Shown one piece after another: positions 5,761 through 11,613 of a stretch of 13,736 nucleotides of DNA. The stretch is from an uncultured Clostridia bacterium (GTDB lineage Bacteria; Bacillota; Clostridia; TANB77; CAG-508): positions 1 to 13,736 of the forward strand of contig CANRML010000021.1 of the NCBI GenBank assembly GCA_947631725.1. The letters run 5' to 3'. The translations under genes were made by a program, and so were the position numbers. Position 1 is the stretch's first letter. Each line of letters starts with the position of its first letter. The notes under the pieces were generated by a model. The model worked only from the letters and a program-made list of their open reading frames with translations. It was not told where the DNA came from and made no database searches.

Positions 5761-6003
5761 ATGGACGAGAAAACAATGGTAAATGACATTTTAGCAAGTG
5801 TCAAATCAGATTTAACAGCATATCAAACTGCAATTTCAGAAGCAGAAAATGTAGGATTAAGACAAACATTTCAACAAATTCGTAATAATGATGAAAGCTT
5901 TCAATATGAATTATTCAAAATTGCACAAGCAAAAGGATACTATATCCCAGCTCAAAAGGCAACAGTAACAGAAATCAACACAGTAAAATCAGATTTAAGC
6001 TAG
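5761..6003 (+). CDS. Spore coat protein, CotF family
   Basis: An 80-residue protein starting MDEKTMVNDILASVKSDLTA, with EAENVGLRQTFQQIRNNDES and FQYELFKIAQAKGYYIPAQK. This is the typical coat F pattern: a ferritin-like helical pair followed by a KGYY-P-A motif. B. subtilis CotF is a coat component; many anaerobic spore formers carry several short paralogues of unknown exact place. The ATG at 5761 has AGGAGG at 5751-5756, overlapping the stop of the preceding small coat gene. A terminator follows directly. Assignment to the family is fairly secure; role and timing are inferred. Confidence 0.82.
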   Translation: MDEKTMVNDILASVKSDLTAYQTAISEAENVGLRQTFQQIRNNDESFQYELFKIAQAKGYYIPAQKATVTEINTVKSDLS

Positions 6004-6020
6004 GGAATAAAGGACTTTAT

Positions 6021-6043
6021 AAGACCGAAAAGGTCTTTTTTTT
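6021..6043 (+). terminator. Terminator of the coat gene pair
   Basis: AAGACC (6021-6026) pairs with GGTCTT (6032-6037) around a GAAAA loop and runs straight into eight T residues ending at 6043, a textbook intrinsic terminator. Confidence 0.85.
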
Positions 6044-6048
6044 ATTTT

Positions 6049-6133
6049 GGAAAAAAGAACGAAAAAAAGAAAAAAAAAGAGATAATAAAATAAAAAAGGA
6101 AAAAAAAAGAGAAATGATGTGAAAATTTCTCTT
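6049..6133. repeat. Purine-only tract ending in a hairpin
   Basis: From 6049 to about 6119 the plus strand is almost entirely A and G, with a run of nine A followed by GAGA occurring twice. It ends in a 9-bp inverted repeat, AAGAGAAAT (6107-6115) and ATTTCTCTT (6125-6133) with a 9-nt loop. There is no coding potential. It lies between the coat terminator and the peptidase promoter and may be a spacer, an upstream A-rich promoter element or simple-sequence drift. Confidence 0.5.
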
Positions 6134-6160
6134 GCAATTTTTTAAATATTACAATATTAT
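6132..6160 (+). promoter_or_regulatory. Candidate promoter of the M23 peptidase
   Basis: TTGCAA (6132-6137) and TATTAT (6155-6160) are 17 bp apart. A perfect TATAAT also occurs at 6166-6171 but lacks a matching -35 at normal spacing and would start the mRNA almost at the ribosome site. Either -10 overlaps the WalR-like boxes. Confidence 0.45.
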
Positions 6161-6176
6161 TACAATATAATTACAA
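6148..6176 (-). promoter_or_regulatory. Three WalR-type boxes (TGTAAT-N5-TGTAAT-N5-TGTAAT)
   Basis: ATTACAA occurs at 6148-6154, 6159-6165 and 6170-6176, an exact 11-bp period. On the minus strand this reads TGTAAT, five bases, TGTAAT, five bases, TGTAAT. That is the known recognition pattern of the essential cell-wall regulator WalR (YycF): two TGTWAH hexamers with a 5-bp gap, here with a third copy. The boxes cover the -10 and start region of a cell-wall hydrolase gene, which fits the WalR regulon and, by position, repression. The repeat is seen directly; the regulator is inferred. Confidence 0.65.
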
Positions 6177-6191
6177 AGGAAGGAAATTAAT

Positions 6192-7181
6192 ATGTTTAAA
6201 AAGATTTTAATACATACAAGAAAATCCATAAAATTCATAACACTATTGGTAATAGCAGTATTTTTAATTATTGGAATAGTAGCATATTTTTTCAAACCAA
6301 CATATAAAGTAACACTTGGGGGAGAAGAAATTGGATATACAGCAAATAAAGTAGAACTTCAAACAAAAATAAGTGATTATATAGAAAATGGGGATGGGCA
6401 AAATGTAGCATTTGTCCAAGTAAATGAGTTACCTGAATATCAATTATGCCTATTAAAAAAAGATATTGTAACAAATGATGAAGAAATATTCGAAAAAGTA
6501 AAATCTTTAGGAACATCATATTATCGTTATTATGCAATATCAAAAAATCAGGAAGAAAAAGCATATGTATCTAGTTTTAACGAAGCTGAACAGGTTGTAA
6601 ATACATTAAAAGAAAAAAATAGTGCAGGTATGGATACAATAGCAATATCAGAAAAATATGAAACAGAAAGCAAAGAATTTACAACAACAGAAAACGCAGT
6701 TTCACTTTTATACCAAGCACCAGTATATGTAACAAGTTCTAATACAAAATCAACAGGAACAGTAAATACAGCAACAACAATTTCAAGAACAAAAGTAGAT
6801 ATAGGTATTTCTTTAATAAAACCAATTTCAGGAATAATAACATCACGTTTTAGTGAATCTAGTAGAATACGTTCTTCAAGACATACAGGACTAGATATTG
6901 CAGCATCAGCAGGAACACCAATTAAAGCGGCTGCAAGTGGAACAGTAACTTTCGCAGGAAGAAAGGGATCATATGGTAATATGCTTGTAATTACACATAG
7001 CAATGGAGTACAAACATATTATGCACATTGTAGTAAACTATATGCATCAGTAGGAAAAACAGTATCACAAGGAGATATAGTTGCAGCAGTTGGAACTACA
7101 GGAAATTCTACAGGACCACATTTACACTTAGAAGTAAGAGTTAATGGAGTAGCATATAACCCACAAAACTACGTATATTAA
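6192..7181 (+). CDS. Membrane-anchored M23 family peptidase (LytM-like murein endopeptidase)
   Basis: A predicted zinc endopeptidase that cuts peptide cross-links in peptidoglycan. Residues 1-14 are basic and cytoplasmic, followed by one membrane segment (about 15-34), so the rest faces the wall. An uncharacterised stalk of about 40-200 ends in a Thr/Ser-rich linker (177-201). The M23 domain occupies about 210-327 and has all expected zinc and catalytic residues: HTGLD (H231, D235), YYAH (H279) and HLHLEV (H310, H312). The active site therefore looks intact and the enzyme is likely catalytic rather than a degenerate activator. The ATG at 6192 has GGAAGG at 6178-6183, 8-nt spacing. The WalR-like boxes upstream suggest wall-stress control. 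It is monocistronic and ends at a bidirectional terminator shared with mecA. A sporulation role (as for SpoIIQ-like M23 proteins) is an alternative, since coat genes lie upstream. Confidence 0.9.
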   Translation: MFKKILIHTRKSIKFITLLVIAVFLIIGIVAYFFKPTYKVTLGGEEIGYTANKVELQTKISDYIENGDGQNVAFVQVNELPEYQLCLLKKDIVTNDEEIFEKVKSLGTSYYRYYAISKNQEEKAYVSSFNEAEQVVNTLKEKNSAGMDTIAISEKYETESKEFTTTENAVSLLYQAPVYVTSSNTKSTGTVNTATTISRTKVDIGISLIKPISGIITSRFSESSRIRSSRHTGLDIAASAGTPIKAAASGTVTFAGRKGSYGNMLVITHSNGVQTYYAHCSKLYASVGKTVSQGDIVAAVGTTGNSTGPHLHLEVRVNGVAYNPQNYVY

Positions 7182-7190
7182 AAAGATATA

Positions 7191-7227
7191 AAAAAGCCAA
7201 TTTTCTAAAATGAAAATTGGTTTTTAA
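7191..7227. terminator. Bidirectional terminator between the M23 gene and mecA
   Basis: CCAATTTTC (7197-7205) and GAAAATTGG (7212-7220) form a 9-bp stem with a 6-nt loop. It is flanked by five A before the stem and TTTTTAAATT after it, so a U-tract follows the hairpin in both directions. It serves the two convergent genes. Confidence 0.85.
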
Positions 7228-7228
7228 A

Positions 7229-7870
7229 TTACTCAAAAAACTTCAAAGTGGTAGAAAGAGCATTTTTCTTCATAATACATTTACCATATTCTTTTAAACG
7301 ATTTTCAAATTCAGAAGAGTGAGTACAAAAAACTGAAAATTCGCTCAAAAGGTGGTAAAACAATAATAATGAATGATGTTTCAAATTAGTATTACTTAAC
7401 ACTAAGTAATAATTTTTTTCATATACATATAAAGATGATTGTGCTAGTGCATGTATTGACATTTCACTATGAGCTTTTAAAGATGTACAAAAAGTACAAT
7501 ATTCTTCAAAATTATCAAAACGATATATAGAAAAATTAGAAACTGGATTAGTATCAATTTTACGTCTTGCTTTCAAACATTTTTTATGAGATCTAGGACT
7601 AAAATTAGAAAAATTAGGTTCTTTAATGTCATATCTAGTAATAGTAAAAATCATAACTTCATCTTGAGAAGAAAACGCTTCAATAAGTAATTTTCGGCCA
7701 TCTGTATCAAACCCAACCTCTTTTTTAGCTTTATCTAAGATTTCTAAGAAAAGGCCATGAGATTCGGCAGCTTTTGTCATAATAGTATGTAAATCCATAG
7801 AAGGATCCTTCAAATCCTCTTGTTTCAAAATAATACGAATTTTATTCTCAGTTATTCTCTCTATTTTCAA
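7229..7870 (-). CDS. mecA: Adaptor protein MecA (ClpC adaptor)
   Basis: MecA-type adaptors bind substrates with the N-terminal domain and deliver them to the ClpC-ClpP protease with the C-terminal domain; in B. subtilis MecA controls ComK. The 213-residue product starts MKIERITENKIRIILKQEDL, the typical MecA N-terminus, with FLEILDKAKKEVGF and a strand pair near 59-79. A charged low-complexity linker (about 83-112) precedes the conserved C-terminal domain (about 113-213, IYRFDNFEEY onward). The start is TTG at 7870-7868, with AGGAGGG six nt upstream; there is no in-frame ATG nearby. A TATAAT at 7919-7914 on the minus strand may be its -10, but no convincing -35 was seen. The gene is convergent with the M23 peptidase and divergent from the DUF4321-mre cluster. 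Substrates are unknown. Confidence 0.85.
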   Translation of the reverse strand: MKIERITENKIRIILKQEDLKDPSMDLHTIMTKAAESHGLFLEILDKAKKEVGFDTDGRKLLIEAFSSQDEVMIFTITRYDIKEPNFSNFSPRSHKKCLKARRKIDTNPVSNFSIYRFDNFEEYCTFCTSLKAHSEMSIHALAQSSLYVYEKNYYLVLSNTNLKHHSLLLFYHLLSEFSVFCTHSSEFENRLKEYGKCIMKKNALSTTLKFFE

Positions 7871-8000
7871 AACAAACCCTCCTAAATAAATATATATAAA
7901 TATTACTAAATTTATTATACAACTTTTTTTTTAATAATGAAATACACAAAATATGGTAACAATTGAAATATATCACAAAACTTTAAAAAAATAAAGTAAA

Positions 8001-8019
8001 TTCAAGTAAATTACTTGAA
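8001..8019. promoter_or_regulatory. 19-bp perfect palindrome overlapping the -35 of the mre cluster promoter
   Basis: TTCAAGTAAATTACTTGAA is a perfect odd palindrome with 9-bp arms around a central A. Its right arm contains the first five bases of the -35 box (8015-8020). The placement is that of a repressor operator. No run of T follows, so it is not a terminator. The binding protein is unknown. Confidence 0.55.
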
Positions 8020-8043
8020 AAAAATGCAAAATCAATATATAAT
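8015..8043 (+). promoter_or_regulatory. Promoter of the DUF4321-radC-mre-mrdA cluster
   Basis: TTGAAA (8015-8020) and a perfect TATAAT (8038-8043) are separated by exactly 17 bp. Transcription would begin near 8050, leaving a leader of about 55 nt before the first ATG. No equally good promoter was found between the downstream genes, so it may serve the whole six-gene cluster. Confidence 0.75.
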
Positions 8044-8104
8044 ACGTATATCATGAAAAAAAGTGCATATCCGTAAGAGAAAAGAAGAAAGAAGGAATGA
8101 AAAA

Positions 8105-8362
8105 ATGGCTACAAGAGATAAAAGTGTATGGATTTTAATAGTATTTATTCTATCAGGATTAGTAATAGGGGGACTATTAGGAAAATTAGCAAGTAGTGTG
8201 CCATGGTTATGGTGGCTATCATATGAGCAACAATTTGGATTAGAAAATCCATTAGTATTAGACTTAAGTATTTTCAAATTAACATTTGGATTAGTATTTA
8301 AAATCAATGTTGCTAGTATAATTGGAATGTTACTTGCAATCTTTAGTTATAGAAAAATATAA
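8105..8362 (+). CDS. DUF4321 family membrane protein
   Basis: An 85-residue protein with two membrane segments (about 8-28 and 60-80) around a short loop, and C-terminal basic residues YRKI. The pattern SVWILIVFILSGLVIGGLLG, then a Trp-rich turn (PWLWWLS), then LDLSIFKLTFGLVFKINVAS and a final GMLLAIFSYRK, matches my knowledge of DUF4321, a family with no proven function found in Clostridia beside maf, radC and mreB. I chose ATG 8105 over the in-frame ATG 8063 because the extra residues are a basic run over the Shine-Dalgarno region, and GAAGGA (8091-8096) lies about eight nt upstream of 8105. It opens the cluster and ends 24 nt before radC. A role near the wall-elongation complex is suggested only by this conserved position. 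Confidence 0.8.
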   Translation: MATRDKSVWILIVFILSGLVIGGLLGKLASSVPWLWWLSYEQQFGLENPLVLDLSIFKLTFGLVFKINVASIIGMLLAIFSYRKI

Positions 8363-8386
8363 GGGACAAACAGATGCAGGAAAGGA

Positions 8387-9118
8387 TTGTATTTTGATTT
8401 GTCAATAAAAATCAAAGATTTACCAGAAGCAGAACGTCCATATGAAAAATTAGAGTTATATGGAGAAAAAGCATTATCAAATGCAGAACTATTAGCAATT
8501 ATAATAAAAACAGGAACAAAGGAAGAAACCTCTGTGCAAGTAGCACAAAGGATATTAAAACTTAGACAAAATGGAGAAAATGACCTAACTTTTCTACAAA
8601 AAATAAGTATAGCAGATTTAACTAAAATCAAAGGAATAGGAAAAGTTAAAGCTATTCAAATAAAAGCAATAAGTGAATTAGCTGTTAGGATGTCAAAACC
8701 AGATAATTACAAAGGAATCTATATAAAAAATTCAAAAGAAGTTGCACAAATGTTCTTTGGAGAATTTCAAAATGAGAAAAAAGAAATAGCAAAAATCGTT
8801 TTACTAGATAATAAACTAAAAATAATAAAAATTGAAGAAATCGCAGTAGGTGGGAGCAATTTTGTAGATATAGGAATAAAGACAATAGTAAAATCAGCAA
8901 TGCAAGTAGAAGCAGCAAAAGTAATCCTAGTACATAACCATCCAAGCGGAATAGCAGAACCTAGTAAAGGAGATATTAAATTTACGGACAAGCTATTTAA
9001 TGCATTAGCAATATTTGAAATTGATTTATATGACACAATCATCATAGGAAGCAATAATCAATATGCGAGTGTATATGAACATATAAAAAAGCAACTAGAA
9101 GCAACTAAGACAAAATAA
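8387..9118 (+). CDS. radC: RadC family JAB/MPN-domain protein
   Basis: RadC proteins combine an N-terminal helix-hairpin-helix region with a JAMM metalloprotease-like domain. Despite the name, a DNA-repair role is not supported in well-studied bacteria, so the function is open. At 243 residues it is full length. LSNAELLAIIIKTGT is at 30-44, the hairpin IKGIGKVKAIQIKA at 81-94, and the JAMM motif HNHPSG followed by D (H183, H185, S187, D196) with EIAVGG (E151) upstream, so the metal site is intact. The start is uncertain: TTG at 8387 has AGGA at 8378-8381, and a second TTG at 8399 would give MSIKIKDLPEAERP, closer to the usual N-terminus. No in-frame ATG fits. It sits between DUF4321 and mreB, the common arrangement in Bacillota, with gaps of 24 and 52 nt. 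Confidence 0.93.
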   Translation: MYFDLSIKIKDLPEAERPYEKLELYGEKALSNAELLAIIIKTGTKEETSVQVAQRILKLRQNGENDLTFLQKISIADLTKIKGIGKVKAIQIKAISELAVRMSKPDNYKGIYIKNSKEVAQMFFGEFQNEKKEIAKIVLLDNKLKIIKIEEIAVGGSNFVDIGIKTIVKSAMQVEAAKVILVHNHPSGIAEPSKGDIKFTDKLFNALAIFEIDLYDTIIIGSNNQYASVYEHIKKQLEATKTK

Positions 9119-9170
9119 GAATTTAAAAGCAACATTTATTTTTTGTATTTGAGAAAGGAAAGGGATAGAA

Positions 9171-10202
9171 ATGAAATTTTTTACATTTGGTTCAAAAGAT
9201 GTAGGTATTGACTTAGGAACAGCCAATATTTTAGTAACATTAAAAGGAAAGGGAATAGTATTAAAAGAACCATCAGTTGTAGCAATTGATAGGAAATCAG
9301 GAAATATTGTTGCAACAGGAATAGAAGCAAAAGAAATGCTAGGAAGAACACCAGAACAAATAAAAGCAGTAAGACCATTAAAAGATGGAGTTATTGCAGA
9401 CTTTACAGCAACACAACTAATGCTAAAAAATATAATAGGAAAAATAGATAAAAGATACAGTTTAGGTAGACCTAGAGTTGTAGTCGGGGTTCCATCAGGA
9501 ATTACTGAAGTAGAAGAAAGAGCAGTTGAAGAATCTGTTATGCAGGCAGGGGCAAAAGAAGTATATCTAATTGAAGAACCAATGGCAGCGGCAATAGGAG
9601 CATCCTTAGATGTAGCAGAACCATCTGGAAATATCATAGTTGATATTGGAGGTGGAACAACAGAAGTAGCAGTTATTTCTTTAGGGGGAATTGTAGTTAG
9701 TCATTCTTTAAGAATTGCAGGAGACGAATTAGATGAAGATATAGTAAATTATGTTAAAAGAGAAATGAACTTAGCAATAGGAGAAACAACTGCAGAACAA
9801 ATAAAAATGAAAATAGGTTGTGCTATGCCATTAATGACAGAAACAAGTATGGAAATTAGAGGAAGAGATTTAACAGACGGCTTACCACGTAATGTACAAA
9901 TAAGTTCAGTTCAAGTGCAAGAAGCGATGTCAGAATCAATACAAAAAATAGTAGAAGTAGTAAAAGCAACTTTAGAAAAAACACCACCAGAATTAGCAGC
10001 AGACATTATGGAAAAAGGAATTGTTTTAGCAGGAGGAGGGGCTTTAATTCAAAACTTAGATAAATTATTAAGTGTTGAAACAGGAATGCCAGTATATGCT
10101 GCAGAAGAACCACTTGATTGTGTAGTAAGGGGAACAGGAAAAACCTTAGAAGATTTAGAAAATCTTAAAGCAGTGTTAATAAATGCAAGAAAGCGTAAAT
10201 AA
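9171..10202 (+). CDS. mreB: Rod shape-determining protein MreB (bacterial actin)
   Basis: MreB polymerises on ATP into membrane-bound filaments that orient the lateral peptidoglycan synthesis machinery. The 343 residues have the actin-fold nucleotide motifs: phosphate-1 GIDLGTANILV (12-22), the second phosphate loop VDIGGGTTEVAVISLGG (157-173) and the adenosine motif GIVLAGGGALIQNL (283-296). EEPMAAAIG is at 135-143. The N-terminal MKFFTFGSK is the short amphipathic or hydrophobic start found in Gram-positive MreB. The ATG at 9171 follows GAAAGGAAAGGG. The gap to radC is 52 nt with no clear terminator or promoter, so co-transcription is likely. mreC follows after 30 nt. An Mbl-type paralogue cannot be excluded, but the gene order favours MreB. 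Confidence 0.96.
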   Translation: MKFFTFGSKDVGIDLGTANILVTLKGKGIVLKEPSVVAIDRKSGNIVATGIEAKEMLGRTPEQIKAVRPLKDGVIADFTATQLMLKNIIGKIDKRYSLGRPRVVVGVPSGITEVEERAVEESVMQAGAKEVYLIEEPMAAAIGASLDVAEPSGNIIVDIGGGTTEVAVISLGGIVVSHSLRIAGDELDEDIVNYVKREMNLAIGETTAEQIKMKIGCAMPLMTETSMEIRGRDLTDGLPRNVQISSVQVQEAMSESIQKIVEVVKATLEKTPPELAADIMEKGIVLAGGGALIQNLDKLLSVETGMPVYAAEEPLDCVVRGTGKTLEDLENLKAVLINARKRK

Positions 10203-10232
10203 TAAAAGCTAGAAAGGGAGTGCTAAATAATA

Positions 10233-11045
10233 ATGATAAAAAAGAATAAAGTTGGAATCTTTGGAATCATCATAACTATAATAGCTCTCATATTAATAGT
10301 AATATTTTCAAACGGAGAAAATAATACATCTTTTTTTGAAAATGTAGCAAATAAATTAGTAATGCCAATACAAAATGGGCTAACATATCTAAAAAATCAA
10401 ATAAATGGGAATCAATCATTTTTTACAGATATACAGAATTTAAAAGAAGAAAATGAAACCTTAAAAGCTAAAAATAGTGAATTAGAGCAATCCTTAAGAG
10501 AACTAGAAAATATTAAAACTGAAAATGAAACTTTAAAAGAATATTTAGCACTTAATCAAAAATATGGAGAATACAAAACAGTTCCAGCATATGTAATAAA
10601 CAAAGATATAAGTAATTATTCAAAAACAATAGTTATAAATGTAGGAACAAAAGATGGAATAAGAGAAAAAATGACAGTAATTGCAGACAAGGGACTAGTA
10701 GGATATATTGTTTCTACAACAGATTCTACTGCTAAAGTACAAACAATTATAGATACATCAAGTGCAATTAGCTGTATTATGAGTACAAATAAAGATAGTA
10801 TAGTTTGTAAAGGAACATTGGAAAACACGGCAGAATTAAGAGGGATGTATATTCCAACAGATGCAAATGTAATACAAGGTGATAGTATAGAAACTTCAGG
10901 ATTAGGAGGAATCTATCCAAAAGGAATTCATGTAGGAAGTGTTAAAAATATAAGCTCACCAAAAAATATTACAGATAGATATGCAATAATAGAAACAGCA
11001 GTAGATTTTAATAAATTAGACACAGTATTAGTAATAAACAACTAA
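10233..11045 (+). CDS. mreC: Rod shape-determining protein MreC
   Basis: MreC is the membrane scaffold that links MreB to PBP2 and RodA in the elongasome and activates PBP2. The 270-residue protein has a single N-terminal membrane segment (about 8-25), a long coiled coil with repeated LKEENETLKAKNSELEQSL pattern (about 66-107) and the two-lobed beta domain (about 110-268) with VINKDISNYSKTIVINVG, DKGLVGYIV and GGIYPKGIHVG. The ATG at 10233 has AAAGGGAG at 10213-10220, a rather long spacing of 12 nt; no better in-frame start exists. It lies ten nt before mreD in a tight operon. Confidence 0.95.
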   Translation: MIKKNKVGIFGIIITIIALILIVIFSNGENNTSFFENVANKLVMPIQNGLTYLKNQINGNQSFFTDIQNLKEENETLKAKNSELEQSLRELENIKTENETLKEYLALNQKYGEYKTVPAYVINKDISNYSKTIVINVGTKDGIREKMTVIADKGLVGYIVSTTDSTAKVQTIIDTSSAISCIMSTNKDSIVCKGTLENTAELRGMYIPTDANVIQGDSIETSGLGGIYPKGIHVGSVKNISSPKNITDRYAIIETAVDFNKLDTVLVINN

Positions 11046-11055
11046 GGAGGCAAAA

Positions 11056-11589
11056 ATGCGAAAAGTAATTATACACATAATACTAATAATCACCTTATTT
11101 GTAGTATATTACTTACAGTCAAACTTTTTTAATTGGTTTACGATTGCAGGAGTAATGCCAAATTTATTCATTATATATATTGTATTTATAGGACTATTTG
11201 GTAACAAATTTATGGGTGTAACATATGGAATATTATTAGGCTTCATGCTAGACTATATATTTAAACAAAAAGTTGGAATAACAGCAATATCTTTAGGAGC
11301 AGTTGGACTTATGGCAAAACTATTTGACAAAAACTTTTCAAAAAACAGCCGTATAACAGTTATGATGATAATAGGAGTAGCAACAGCATTTTTTGAAATA
11401 GTATCATATATAGCAAGCTATATTGTTTTTTCAACTAACATAGAAATATTTGCATTTGCAAAAATATTGGTCATAGAAGTAATATATAATGTTATTTTAA
11501 CAGTTATACTATATCCATTAATGCAAAAAACTGGATATTATGTGGAAAACACATATAAAGAAAACACAATTCTGACTAGATATTTTTAA
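11056..11589 (+). CDS. mreD: Rod shape-determining protein MreD
   Basis: MreD is an integral membrane protein of the elongasome whose precise activity is unsettled. The 177-residue product is strongly hydrophobic with about five membrane segments, begins MRKVIIHIILIITLFVVYYL and contains PNLFIIYIVFIGLFGNKFMG, the typical MreD N-terminal half. FMLDYIF fits the family's conserved acidic position after GxxxG. The ATG at 11056 has AAGGAGG, five to six nt upstream. It is placed between mreC (gap 10 nt) and mrdA (gap 24 nt). Confidence 0.93.
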   Translation: MRKVIIHIILIITLFVVYYLQSNFFNWFTIAGVMPNLFIIYIVFIGLFGNKFMGVTYGILLGFMLDYIFKQKVGITAISLGAVGLMAKLFDKNFSKNSRITVMMIIGVATAFFEIVSYIASYIVFSTNIEIFAFAKILVIEVIYNVILTVILYPLMQKTGYYVENTYKENTILTRYF

Positions 11590-11613
11590 AAAATCATAAA
11601 GGAGGGAAAATAA

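Noticed and set aside
9095..9637. 180-codon open frame on the minus strand over mreB
   Set aside because: It is the complement of strongly conserved mreB coding sequence and has no initiation signal or family resemblance.
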